Shown one piece after another: positions 17,801 to 26,332 of a DNA stretch of 64,000 nucleotides (position 1 is the stretch's first letter; the number at the start of each line of letters is the position of its first letter). Position numbers and translations under genes: made by a program. The notes under the pieces are model-generated. The model saw only the letters and a program-made list of their open reading frames with translations. It did no database searches and was not told the DNA's origin. Source of the DNA: Pseudanabaena sp. ABRG5-3 (lineage in GTDB: Bacteria > Cyanobacteriota > Cyanobacteriia > Pseudanabaenales > Pseudanabaenaceae); assembly GCF_003967015.1 (NCBI RefSeq), contig NZ_AP017565.1, forward strand, positions 47,136 to 111,135. The letters run 5' to 3'.

Positions 17801-19443
17801 CGGAAGGTAGCTTCACTGGTATATAGCCCTCGCGCCATATTCACATATTGGGAACCCTGCCCCGTAAACATAAACATTACAGGGGGATTGTTCGCTTCGG
17901 TATGTCCCGTGAATTGTTGAGCAGAAGTAGTCAGCGCTTGCACTGCATTCTCGGTGGTGGAGGCAATCACAAAGCGCCGACGGGGTAACGCCCAACGTCC
18001 TGTCCCCAAGGTATAAGCCACATCCGCCAACTGAAGGTCACTTTTCTGCTGGAGGCGATCGCCTAAATTCACCGTTGCTTGCTTTAAAGCTGTAGGAGTT
18101 TTCGTGGAAAGGGTGAGGATTTGTAAAGCTCTAGGTTGGAGAGTTTCAATGGGCAAAAGCGCAGGGGCTTCTTCTAAAACCGCATGGACATTTGTCCCCC
18201 CAAAACCGAAGGAACTCACACCTGCCCGTCGAGGATGACCATTGGTTTTCCAGTCAGTAAGCTGTGTATTCACGAAAAATGGACTATGGGCAAAATCAAT
18301 TTGAGGATTGGGAGTGTCAAAATTGATGCTAGGAGGGATCTTTTTGTGATGCAGCATCAGCACAGTTTTGATAAATCCCGTAATCCCTGCGGCAGCATCT
18401 AAATGTCCCATATTCGTTTTTACCGAGCCGATCGCACAGAACTGGTTGCGATCGGTGGCGACTCGAAAAGCTTGGGTCATCGCCGCTACTTCAATTGGGT
18501 CGCCCATCGCTGTACCTGTACCGTGAGCTTCCATATAGGTAATCGTAGCAGGGTCAACTTCAGCCATCATTTGGGCGGCGCGAATGACCTTGGCTTGTCC
18601 TTCCTGACTGGGAGCAGTGTAGCCCACCTTCATCGCGCCATCGTTGTTGATCGCTGAACCTTTGACTACGGCATAGATCTGATCGCGATCGGCGATCGCA
18701 TCTTCCAACCGCTTCAACACCACTACACCCAGACCATTGCCGCCCACCGTGCCATTTGCTTGACTATCAAAGGCACGACAATGCCCATCGGGAGAAACAA
18801 TTTCGTCGGGAGATAAAGTTAATTCACTCTGGGGAACTTTCACGGAAACCCCTGCGGCTAGGGCGATATCGCATTCACCACTCAGCAAACTCTGACAGGC
18901 TAAATGCACCGCAACCATTGAGCTAGAGCAGGCTGTACCCACGCTCATACTTGGTCCTTTGAGATTTAACTTGTAGGAAACACGGGTGGGTAAGTAGTCT
19001 TTATCCACGCCCACTAGGGTTTGCAAAAATCCTCGCGATTCAATTAATCCCTGATTAGGACTGAGGTTGTAAAGCAAATAGGTTCCCATGCCCACGCCTG
19101 CAAATACGCCGATGGGTCTAGTTTCGGTTTCCGAGCGACAACCTGCATCTTCAAGGGCTTCCCAAGCAGCTTCTAAAAAGAGACGATGTTGCGGATCCAT
19201 TGCTTCCGCTTCCCTAGGATTAAATCCAAAAAAGGCAGCATCAAATTTATCGACATCTTCCAAAATCGAACCAACTCTGGTGATATTTTGTTCTGGAGCA
19301 GATTCACTCTTTTTCTCAAAGGGAGAAATTACTTCTACTCCTGCTTCCAGATTTTTCCAGAAATCATCAATTGTCTTACTTCCTGCAAATTTCCCTGCAA
19401 GACCAATTACTGCTATTTCTAAGCCATTGTGATCAGAATTCAT
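14830..19443 (-). CDS. Type I polyketide synthase, KS-AT-KR-ACP
   Basis: A 1537-residue single PKS module. The KS (residues 8-430) has Cys172 in GTACSSS, then EAHGTGT and KTNMGHLDAAAG. The AT (about 525-830) has GQGSQY and the nucleophile in GHSIGEYVA, and its HAFHSPM motif is the malonyl-CoA type. The KR (about 1150-1330) has GTYLITGGMGGIGMTIAEHL and the active-site region FSSLSALLGGLGQVDYCAAN with catalytic Ser and Tyr. The ACP near 1430-1500 has DNFFEIGGHSLLAV with Ser present. There is no dehydratase, methyltransferase or thioesterase. It adds one malonate unit reduced to a beta-hydroxyl, presumably to the thiazolinyl chain from the upstream NRPS. Operon order is KASIII-NRPS-PKS-monooxygenase-C. 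Confidence 0.92.
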   Translation of the reverse strand: MNSDHNGLEIAVIGLAGKFAGSKTIDDFWKNLEAGVEVISPFEKKSESAPEQNITRVGSILEDVDKFDAAFFGFNPREAEAMDPQHRLFLEAAWEALEDAGCRSETETRPIGVFAGVGMGTYLLYNLSPNQGLIESRGFLQTLVGVDKDYLPTRVSYKLNLKGPSMSVGTACSSSMVAVHLACQSLLSGECDIALAAGVSVKVPQSELTLSPDEIVSPDGHCRAFDSQANGTVGGNGLGVVVLKRLEDAIADRDQIYAVVKGSAINNDGAMKVGYTAPSQEGQAKVIRAAQMMAEVDPATITYMEAHGTGTAMGDPIEVAAMTQAFRVATDRNQFCAIGSVKTNMGHLDAAAGITGFIKTVLMLHHKKIPPSINFDTPNPQIDFAHSPFFVNTQLTDWKTNGHPRRAGVSSFGFGGTNVHAVLEEAPALLPIETLQPRALQILTLSTKTPTALKQATVNLGDRLQQKSDLQLADVAYTLGTGRWALPRRRFVIASTTENAVQALTTSAQQFTGHTEANNPPVMFMFTGQGSQYVNMARGLYTSEATFREECDRCFQILLEQHQLDLKPILFSDDTDQQSATKQLTQTAIAQPALFTIEYALAKLWMSWGVQPQAMIGHSIGEYVAACISGVFSLSDALTLVAMRGQLMQQQPTGAMLSINASVQDIQPFLKENLYLAVSNSPTLTVVSGSKEAIAQLQQQLSAKGIISHLLRTSHAFHSPMMEGAIAPLVEHLRGVKLNSPQIPFISNVTGTWISANSATDPLYWAQHLRQPVQFSQGIAELLTNPEAIFLEVGAGRTLSTLTKQQASDRTILCSLPHPQERGSDVSDLELMLKTLGQLWLNGVEIDWTSFYDQQPCQIVSLPTYPFERQRYWIDPPSENLLADSAKDLSDRHIPQLTKKSDIGEWFYSPSWKRTVLPTLNSDQKRCWLLFGDRTGVTTALTERLQQQGHRVIQVHIGTEFHKNDRDLYTLNPSDRTHYDALMREVLALEPSPIIAHLWTLNDHLEFTEAQNLGFYSLLYLAQAIGQQNVQSSIHIGVVSSQIQDVTGTEEIRPEKATILGASQVMPQEYANLTCCHLDMEIPSSDITANAPFIDQIIGEILTQADAPSAPLVAYRGNYRWLPTHEPLYLQPVASPYQPQGTYLITGGMGGIGMTIAEHLAQSVQARLVLISRSPLPSPSDWEQWLQTHSEQDPTSIKIRKIQSLESKGAKVLVLSADVADMEQMQTVRDRIQQTFGELHGIFHTAGVAGDGIMQLKTPENAARVMRPKVQGTRVLQQIFANDDLDFLVLFSSLSALLGGLGQVDYCAANSFLDAVARSQTHQRTIAINWDIWQEVGMGADVTELPDRLKQERIEALAIGISPQEGLEALQRILQHGYPQVIVSTQDWQSVLQHNQKRIITIAPEPVVSLPESAPAGHQRSLQSTTYVAPCNEIEQRIVELWQNQLGLAQVGVNDNFFEIGGHSLLAVRLVSQIREMYPVELSLRTLLSDAPTVAELASVIAEQLSEPDDDEMAAILAEIENLSRDQVQAQLAQVEN

Positions 19444-19591
19444 AATATTTGTTTATTAGTAAATTGGAACTAAATGTAGGATGGGTTAGCGATCGCGTAA
19501 CCCATCATTTTTGCTATCGATGCGTTACGCTGCAACGCATCCTACAAACTGGTTCCCCTCTCCTGCGGGAGAGGGGCTAGGGGTGAGGGCT
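19444..19591. repeat. Two intergenic repeat fragments between NRPS and PKS
   Basis: First comes an imperfect palindrome built from GTAGGATGGGTTAGCG and GCAACGCATCCTACA, related to the one at 60068-60138. Then comes a CCCCTCTCCTGCGGGAGAGG hairpin with GGGGCTAGGGGTGAGGG, a half-copy of the C-rich repeat found at 601-743 and 23149-23292. No gene is present. The stretch lies inside the biosynthetic operon, so it is transcribed. Confidence 0.6.
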
Positions 19592-22500
19592 TTAACTTAA
19601 TCCTTGGGACATTCTCGATTTTTCCAGTCTTTGCTTAAGACGACTTTTACCTTCACTCAATTTCTGTGCTGATTCCACCTGTTGCTGCTCTAAGACATTG
19701 ACCTTTTGCGCCTGAGTCAAGCGCTGGGTGAGACTTCTCACCGTGGGATAACTAAATAGATCCACAAGGGAAATCAATTGAGTTTCCTGTGGTAGCACAT
19801 GACCCAACTTGCGATAGATATTTGTGATCATCAGAGAATTAGCGCCGAGGTCAAAGAAATTATCATTAATGCCTACTTTGTCCACTTCTAATTCTGATTG
19901 GAACACCTCAGCGATCGCCTGTTCAATCGCATTCTGAGGGGCGATATATGCCATCACTCGCGTTTGAAATAGCGACTCTTGGGTCGGTAGAGCTTGGCGA
20001 TCAACTTTGCCATTGGCTGACAGAGGCAATCCTTCCAGAAATAGAAACACTGAAGGAATCATATAACTAGGCAATTTCCGACTGAGAAACTGACTAAGTT
20101 CATCGACGGTGGGTATTGCCTCGTTGGGAGTCAGCAGTTGAGGTACAATGTAGGCTGCCAGATGAGCTTGCTGATGCTCACCGACAATCTTGACGATCGC
20201 AGCTTGGACTTGGGGATGTTGCATTAAAGCCGCTTCTATTTCGCCAGCCTCAATCCGATAGCCGCGCAGTTTAATTTGAAAGTCTACTCTTCCTAAAAAC
20301 TCAATCGTGCCATCGGGTAAATAGCGACCACGATCGCCTGTGCCATAGATGCGTTGACTTGTGTGAGGATGGGTAATGAAGTTGGCGTTGGTTTTTGCGG
20401 CATCGCGCCAATAGCCTTTAGCCACCTGTACCCCAGAGCAGTACATTTGACCTGAAACCCATGTGGGGCAATCTTCTAATGCTTCATTCAAGATGTAATA
20501 TTGGGAATTCGCCATCGGCTTACCATAGGGAATACTCTTCCAGTTAGGTTCAACGGTTTCCACTTGATAGCCAATATTCCAGATCGTAGTTTCCGTGGGA
20601 CCACCAATGCTCAAAAGGGTGATATTAGGGACTAGAGATTTTAGACGATTTGGTAAAGAAACAGGTAGCCAATCGCCGCCTAAAATCGCTAGGCGTAAAT
20701 CAGAAGCAAAGGCGGTTTGGCGATCGCTGACCACATTCACCAACATTTCCATCATTGCGGGAACTGAGTTCCACAAAGTGACTCGTTCGCGTTGAATCAG
20801 TTCTGCCCAGTGATGAGGATCTTTGACTAATTGGGCTTCAGGCATGACGATCGCGCCGCCTGCACTGAGCATTGCGAAAATGTCATAAACTGACAAGTCA
20901 TGGTTCAGAGCCGTTAATGCCAGAATGCGATCGCTTTGTCCAATTTGGAAGCGTTGATTGGTATAAATCACCACATTGGCAACATTGCGATGGGTAATCA
21001 TTACCCCTTTCGGTAAGCCAGTGGAACCAGAAGTATAGATGACATAGGCTAAATCATCGGCATTTTGCGAAGGCTGAAGAGGAGATTTGCTCTCGGTTGC
21101 TAACTCTTCGCAATCTATGCACAATCTCTGCATATCTTCGCCTAAATCCAAGCTGTCATCTAACCAAGATTGCGTCAGCACAATCTTCGAGTCACTGTTT
21201 TGGAGAATATACTGCAAGCGTTCTGGTGGTAAGTCGGGCGCGATCGGCACATAAGCAGCACCCGACAAAATCACACCCATCACCGCAACGATTTGCTCCC
21301 ATCCTTTTTCCATGACGATCGCAATTAATTGGTTGGGAACTGCGCCTAAATTCCGCAGGCGATGGGCAAGCTGATGAGTGCGATCGCTTAATTCTTGATA
21401 GGTGAGCGATCGTTGGGTTGCAATCACGGCGAGTTGATCGGGATGCTTTTGTACCTGCTCAATGAATAATTCTTGTAAGAGTACCTGTGGAATTGCAGTA
21501 TCAGTGCTATTGGCAAGATTGCGAGGAGCTAATTGTGATGGCAGTAGCAGTTGCCGATTTTCGGTGTTCCAAATATATTCCGTAGTAGCCAATTGATTGA
21601 GGAAGCTACAGTAGCTATCAAACATCTCGCCAATCATACCTTCAGGGAATAATTCTTCAACCACATCCCAATTGAAGCTTAAGGTTTCTTTTTCTTCCCA
21701 AACCTGTACATCCATCCAAGCTTGTGAAGCCTGACTGATGCCATAAACCAACTCTCCGAAATGGCTAAAGGTCAAGGTCTCTTGCCCGATCGCCGCAAAG
21801 CCAAGGGTGCTGGTAAAAATCACAGGCATAGCATTGGGAACACCACCTTGACGACGGGTCAGTTCTCTAGTGACGCGCACGCCACTGAAATAGCGATGTT
21901 CGAGATCTTGCCACAGTTGTTTTTGCAGACGTAGAGCGCGATCGCGAAACGGTTCACTCACAGAATTATCTACCGCCAGCAGCGTGACAGAAGTAAAGTC
22001 TCCCAAGAGATGATTTACTTGCGGGTGCATTGGTAAGCGATTAAATAGCGCCAGATTGAGCGTAAATTGAGGATTTTGACTCCAGAGGGTTAAGATTTCT
22101 GCAAAGGCGGCTAGCAACAGTCCTGAAGGAGTCAAGCCCATATTTTTCGCTTTCTGCTTCAGGTTTTGCCAATTCTCTGTTTCCATCTGGGTATGATAGC
22201 GGCGGCAGTGATGCTGTTGCAGTTCCTGTGGCTTTTTGGCGAGGGGTAAGTCAGGAGCGGGTGGTAATTTGTCAAGGCGATTGAGCCAATATTCCTGCGA
22301 TCGCTGATAAAGTTGAGTTTCAGGTAGCGACTGCTCGGCTAATACATAGTCGCGGAACAAAAGTTCTAAAGGTGTCAAAATTGCATGGGGATTTTGATAG
22401 AGTTGGAACCATTCTTCAAATAGGCGAAATAAGCTCCAAGCATCAAATACAAGCAAATCATAACTAACATGAAGACGAGTGTGATCGCCATCTAAATAAG

Positions 22501-23083
22501 TCACACGAAAGTCAAATAGAGGATATTTATCGGCAGGGAGAACTTGATGGGACATCTCTTCGCGAATTGCTTCTAATTGAGCGTCAATTACCGCTTGCTC
22601 TTTCCCTCGCAAATCTATAACTTGAAGCTTATAGGGTGGAACTTCTTTAAGAATGCGCTGTTGTCCATCGGGCAGGACAATTGCGCGTAACATATCATGA
22701 CGTTCTATTAATTGTTGCAGTGTGGTATTCAGTCGTTCCAGATCGAGGGTAGTGCCTTCAATTTCGTAATAACCATGATTAGAAACATTACCTAATTGCA
22801 ATACGCCACTGCGCCCAATCCAAAAGGCGTGCTGCATATCTGTGAGGGGAAATGGCTCGTAGCGGGATTCTGGTGCAGGAGCGATCGCAGGTAAATCACT
22901 TACAGGGGCGCTAACACTATGTTGATGCAGCAACGCCAAAATCTCTGACTTACTCTGAATCAGAGAGTCTCGCAGTTCAGTGGTTAATACTCCTTGTGGG
23001 GCATCCACCAGTAAGGATTCGCCATCAGTCGATAGTTTAATGCCGATATCAGAGAGCAAGTTGAGAAGCGAATGCAGATTCAT
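19592..23083 (-). CDS. NRPS, docking-Cy-A-PCP, probably cysteine cyclising
   Basis: A 1163-residue module. Residues 1-55 are a TubC-type docking domain. The condensation domain (about 75-500) starts FPLTDMQHAFWIGR and carries DLLVFDAWS, the DxxxxDxxS motif of heterocyclisation (Cy) domains in place of HHxxxDG. The A domain (about 535-1010) is complete: YTSGSTGLPKG, GGPTETT, YGTGDRG, GRVDFQIKLRGYRIE, SANGKVDRQ. Its pocket residues, read by eye, are D-L-Y-N-I-G-I-I-W (-K), closest to the Cys code of pyochelin/bacitracin-type domains (Thr/Ser less likely). The PCP has DNFFDLGANSLM with Ser intact. It should condense salicyl-S-ArCP with Cys and cyclise it to a hydroxyphenyl-thiazoline. No epimerase, reductase or TE domain is visible. 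Confidence 0.9.
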   Translation of the reverse strand: MNLHSLLNLLSDIGIKLSTDGESLLVDAPQGVLTTELRDSLIQSKSEILALLHQHSVSAPVSDLPAIAPAPESRYEPFPLTDMQHAFWIGRSGVLQLGNVSNHGYYEIEGTTLDLERLNTTLQQLIERHDMLRAIVLPDGQQRILKEVPPYKLQVIDLRGKEQAVIDAQLEAIREEMSHQVLPADKYPLFDFRVTYLDGDHTRLHVSYDLLVFDAWSLFRLFEEWFQLYQNPHAILTPLELLFRDYVLAEQSLPETQLYQRSQEYWLNRLDKLPPAPDLPLAKKPQELQQHHCRRYHTQMETENWQNLKQKAKNMGLTPSGLLLAAFAEILTLWSQNPQFTLNLALFNRLPMHPQVNHLLGDFTSVTLLAVDNSVSEPFRDRALRLQKQLWQDLEHRYFSGVRVTRELTRRQGGVPNAMPVIFTSTLGFAAIGQETLTFSHFGELVYGISQASQAWMDVQVWEEKETLSFNWDVVEELFPEGMIGEMFDSYCSFLNQLATTEYIWNTENRQLLLPSQLAPRNLANSTDTAIPQVLLQELFIEQVQKHPDQLAVIATQRSLTYQELSDRTHQLAHRLRNLGAVPNQLIAIVMEKGWEQIVAVMGVILSGAAYVPIAPDLPPERLQYILQNSDSKIVLTQSWLDDSLDLGEDMQRLCIDCEELATESKSPLQPSQNADDLAYVIYTSGSTGLPKGVMITHRNVANVVIYTNQRFQIGQSDRILALTALNHDLSVYDIFAMLSAGGAIVMPEAQLVKDPHHWAELIQRERVTLWNSVPAMMEMLVNVVSDRQTAFASDLRLAILGGDWLPVSLPNRLKSLVPNITLLSIGGPTETTIWNIGYQVETVEPNWKSIPYGKPMANSQYYILNEALEDCPTWVSGQMYCSGVQVAKGYWRDAAKTNANFITHPHTSQRIYGTGDRGRYLPDGTIEFLGRVDFQIKLRGYRIEAGEIEAALMQHPQVQAAIVKIVGEHQQAHLAAYIVPQLLTPNEAIPTVDELSQFLSRKLPSYMIPSVFLFLEGLPLSANGKVDRQALPTQESLFQTRVMAYIAPQNAIEQAIAEVFQSELEVDKVGINDNFFDLGANSLMITNIYRKLGHVLPQETQLISLVDLFSYPTVRSLTQRLTQAQKVNVLEQQQVESAQKLSEGKSRLKQRLEKSRMSQGLS

Positions 23084-23148
23084 AGATTCAATTAATAAAC
23101 GTTAGCTAAATATCGATTTTCTAAAGATTGTTGCAACCAGAATTTAAT

Positions 23149-23292
23149 TTCTGATGTTACGTGGAAGTTTCCAAGACCCTCACCCCTAGCCCCTCTCCCA
23201 AAAGGGGAGAGGGGGAACAAGAAACTGGTTTTACTCCCCCTCTCCCTTAATGGGAGAGGGGGCTGGGGGGTGAGGGTTCCACGTAACATCAG
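23149..23292. repeat. C-rich palindromic intergenic repeat (MITE-like)
   Basis: The outer arms TGATGTTACGTGGAA and TTCCACGTAACATCA are inverted, and two internal CCCTCTCCC/GGGAGAGGG hairpins follow. It is the same family as 601-743. An 84-codon frame crosses it on the minus strand, but its Pro/Leu-rich content comes from the repeat and it is not a gene. It separates the KASIII gene from the NRPS gene within the operon. Confidence 0.7.
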
Positions 23293-23299
23293 TAATTTG

Positions 23300-24853
23300 C
23301 TACAAACTGATAATTTCTCTTGCTTGAGAACTTGTCGCCGAAGCATTCATTACTTTGACTACTGCCAATTGATTAAGCAAAAAATCAGCGAGATCGTGAA
23401 TAGTACTATCACCAAAAAATTTCTCCATGGGAATACAGATTTGTAACTCCATTTCAATGTGACGACGGAAGATGATTGCCATTAAGGAATCCAGCATTAT
23501 CACAAGGTAATCGTGATCGCTAATTTCTTCTGGCTCAAGCTGTTGCGAAGCTGCTAACCATTCCCGCAAGTAGTCAACCAAGATGGTATAGCGATCGCTA
23601 AAATTTGCCGTAATTAACTTGGCGCGAACGTCAGATTTGGTGCTTGGGTTGCCATTAAGCTCTGGCGTAAATTGAATGGTTAAAGGAACTTGATTTGGAT
23701 TCTGATTCAGAATTAAATCATCGGGAGAAGATGATGAGATCGCCACATCACCCCATCGCATAACCATTGCCGCCGCCGTTGCTGAAGCGCCATTGGCATA
23801 AATTAAGACGAGATCGTTCTCACGGATTTTGCCATTTGCCACTCCATGATAGAGATTGGCGATCGGAAAGACAGGTCCAATATTGGCATAGGTCGGATAG
23901 AGATTAATTACCCGTTCAGGATCGATGCCAAGGGCTTTAGCGCAGACACTGGCATACCAAGCCGTCGGTGTATTAAATGCAAAATAATTAATGTGATCGA
24001 GGCTCACTCCTGCTTCTTTCACCGCTTCCAAACAGCATTGGCGCACCTGATCAACGGCGGTAGTGGCAAGACTGCTGACATTTTCACCCGTACTGGTTTG
24101 AATGCGGGGACAGCCTTGGTCATCAATCACTAACTCATGGTTATATGCACCACAGGTTGCGGTCGTCGGCATGATTTTGGTACTGAGAATCCCCTGATCG
24201 GGCTTAGCTTTACCGACAATAAAAGCTCCAGCACCATCGCCCATTGACCATGAGAGCGTATCCGCTTCATTCACCGCTTGAGAACCAATATGGGAAACCA
24301 CAATCAAAATATGTTGATAGCTTCCAGTTTGTAGAAATGCCTGAGCCGTATGCAGCGCTACTAAAGCACTAGCACAGGTGGATTCCAGATTCCAAGCAGG
24401 ACAATGTAATCCTAATTTTTGGGCGAGGTGAGCTGCTAGTCCCGTACCGACGACATCGGGAAAGAGAGAAGCAACGATCGCTAAATCTATTTGATCAACA
24501 GTGAGATTCGCGGCTCTTATAGCTGCCTGTGCTGCTTGATATTCTAATAGGAGCGATGACTCATTGTCCGTCACCACGCACCGCTGGACAGTACCTCTAA
24601 AGGGATCGCCTAGATAAGGATTAACTTCCTGTAACCAGAGATCAATACCATTCATATCGGCAATAGATTCAATGGATTGAGTCAATTGTGTTTGTTTTCC
24701 TCTTTGCCTTGGCGCAGCTTGAACAAACAATTCAGGGAATTTTTGCAGCCAATATTCATTGGTGCGAATTGTCTGGGGAAAGCTGACTGCCAGTGAGCGA
24801 ATCCCGACTTGCATAATGATCACAGGTTTTTTAAAGTTTTTAGCTTCTTGCAT
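23300..24853 (-). CDS. KASIII-like acyltransferase fused to a carrier domain
   Basis: A 517-residue protein. Residues about 14-370 have the thiolase/KASIII fold with the nucleophile Cys160 in NLESTCASALVAL. The PHQAN His of canonical FabH is not seen: the equivalent stretch reads AFNTPTAW, and the GN-S region is YANIGPVFPIAN. A C-terminal carrier-like domain (about 420-495) has LDSLMAIIF with a Ser in the DSL position. KASIII-like enzymes lacking a full condensing triad often perform acyl transfer to O, N or S rather than decarboxylative condensation (CerJ-type, established for other pathways). Here it could load, transfer or release the siderophore chain, replacing the absent TE domain. It is the first gene of the NRPS/PKS operon. 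The second Met (24814) is an equally good start. Confidence 0.8.
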   Translation of the reverse strand: MQEAKNFKKPVIIMQVGIRSLAVSFPQTIRTNEYWLQKFPELFVQAAPRQRGKQTQLTQSIESIADMNGIDLWLQEVNPYLGDPFRGTVQRCVVTDNESSLLLEYQAAQAAIRAANLTVDQIDLAIVASLFPDVVGTGLAAHLAQKLGLHCPAWNLESTCASALVALHTAQAFLQTGSYQHILIVVSHIGSQAVNEADTLSWSMGDGAGAFIVGKAKPDQGILSTKIMPTTATCGAYNHELVIDDQGCPRIQTSTGENVSSLATTAVDQVRQCCLEAVKEAGVSLDHINYFAFNTPTAWYASVCAKALGIDPERVINLYPTYANIGPVFPIANLYHGVANGKIRENDLVLIYANGASATAAAMVMRWGDVAISSSSPDDLILNQNPNQVPLTIQFTPELNGNPSTKSDVRAKLITANFSDRYTILVDYLREWLAASQQLEPEEISDHDYLVIMLDSLMAIIFRRHIEMELQICIPMEKFFGDSTIHDLADFLLNQLAVVKVMNASATSSQAREIISL

Positions 24854-24992
24854 ACTATTCTCAAGAAGCTAAATTGACAGTATCATAGTTTATGAACAGT
24901 TACAAGCAAATTTGAGAAAGTTATTTGTTGCTAAACTACTTAAAATTATTAATAATCTTTATCAATAGTTATGACATGATGGAATATCACTT
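24854..24992. promoter_or_regulatory. Divergent promoter region, KASIII operon and MFS exporter
   Basis: A 139-base AT-rich spacer between divergent starts. It contains AAATTATTAATAATCTTTAT and ATCAATAGTTATGACA. The TTATTAATAAT core recurs in front of the thioesterase gene (about 29741-29751), so a shared iron regulator is plausible. No site is proven. Confidence 0.4.
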
Positions 24993-26294
24993 TTGAAGAT
25001 TTCCACTGTGCGTACTTTTACAATTCTTTGGAGCGGGCAGATGGCATCTGCAATTGGAACAGAAATGACCCAATTTGCGCTCACTATTTGGATTTGGCAA
25101 CTAACTCAGCAAACTACTGCGATCGCGTTGCTCACTTTCTTCTTTTTTGTTCCCCAAATTTTAATCTCCCTTGGGGCGGGTTTATTGATTGACCGCTTTC
25201 ATCGCCAATCCTTGATGATTATTAGCGATGTGGCAGTGGCGATCTGTACCTCTCTAATCGGCATCTTGTTCACCACGCAAAATCTGCAAATTTGGCATCT
25301 TTATGTTTTAGCGATCGTCTATGGTTCCTGTGGACAGATTCAAGAGCTAGCTTTTTCGGCATCAATTTCATCGATTGTGACGAAGGAGCATTACGCCCGT
25401 GTGAGTAGTATGCGAACCATCACTAACTACAGCTCTAGAATTATCGCGCCTGCCTTAGTGGGTGTCCTTTATTCGATGATTGGATTCATGGGTATTATTC
25501 TGATTGATCTGGCAACTTTCATCGTCGGGATTAGTACCGTACTGATGGTGCGAATACCTCAACCGAAAAGTTCGGAAATTGACAATATCAATAGCCAAAA
25601 TATCTGGCAACAGTTGTTTTGGGGACTCAATTACATTTTTGCAAGACCAAGTCTATTGGCGGTGACCACAGTTTTTTGCTTGTTTCTATTTACCTATAAC
25701 CTGAGTGAAACTCTCTATCAGCCGATGATTTTGGCACGAACAGGCGGCAGTACTCAAATATTAGGAATGGTAGTCACGGCAGCAGGTGTGGGCGGTGTCG
25801 TTGGCGGTGTATTTTTGAGCGTGATCGGTGGTTTTAAACGCCAAATTCAGGGGATGTTACTCGGCTTTGTCGGCACTGGTTTCGGAATCCTCATCTTAGG
25901 TTGGGGACAAACTTCATGGATTTGGATTGGCGCGCATTTCTTTGCCGCCTTCAATATTCCTTTAGCCTACAGTTCCAGTTATGCGATCTGGTACGCCAAA
26001 GTCCAACCAGAAGTACAGGGAAGAGTTTTAGCTTCCGCCCATACCCTCGGTTTAGCTGTGGGTGCGATCGCGAGCTTAATTGCGGGACCACTAGCCGATC
26101 GCGTGTTTGAACCCATGATGAATTCTGATAGTGCGATCGCCTCATTGTTTGCGCCCCTTGTGGGTACTGGTCAAGGTTCAGGAATTGCCCTGCTGCTGAT
26201 CATCACCGCGATCGGCATGGTGTTGATTGGGGTGATTGGTGCTGCCTTTCCAACATTACGAAATGCAGAAAAGTTACTTCCAGATTACGAATAA
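24993..26294 (+). CDS. MFS transporter, probable siderophore exporter
   Basis: A 433-residue protein with about twelve membrane helices and the MFS loop motif after helix 2 (GAGLLIDRFHRQSLMI). The layout, with a short N-terminus (RTFTILWSGQMASAIGTEMT), matches the EntS-like MFS_3 subgroup that exports catecholate and phenolate siderophores. No ATG is available: ATGs at 24971 and 24977 run into a stop, so translation starts at TTG 24993 or GTG 25008. It is divergent from the biosynthetic operon and ends in a strong hairpin. The export role comes from position and subgroup. Confidence 0.85.
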   Translation: MKISTVRTFTILWSGQMASAIGTEMTQFALTIWIWQLTQQTTAIALLTFFFFVPQILISLGAGLLIDRFHRQSLMIISDVAVAICTSLIGILFTTQNLQIWHLYVLAIVYGSCGQIQELAFSASISSIVTKEHYARVSSMRTITNYSSRIIAPALVGVLYSMIGFMGIILIDLATFIVGISTVLMVRIPQPKSSEIDNINSQNIWQQLFWGLNYIFARPSLLAVTTVFCLFLFTYNLSETLYQPMILARTGGSTQILGMVVTAAGVGGVVGGVFLSVIGGFKRQIQGMLLGFVGTGFGILILGWGQTSWIWIGAHFFAAFNIPLAYSSSYAIWYAKVQPEVQGRVLASAHTLGLAVGAIASLIAGPLADRVFEPMMNSDSAIASLFAPLVGTGQGSGIALLLIITAIGMVLIGVIGAAFPTLRNAEKLLPDYE

Positions 26295-26325
26295 GAGAAG
26301 CGGCGCGTTGCGCCGCTTCTCTTAT
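26291..26325. terminator. Bidirectional 16-bp hairpin
   Basis: ATAAGAGAAGCGGCGC pairs perfectly with its complement around a GTT loop, starting inside the MFS stop codon and ending eight bases before the convergent salicylate synthase stop. Confidence 0.75.
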
Positions 26326-26332
26326 GTGGATA

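Noticed and set aside
23092..23346. 84-codon minus-strand frame
   Set aside because: It runs through the C-rich palindromic repeat, and its Pro/Leu/Arg content comes from the repeat arms.
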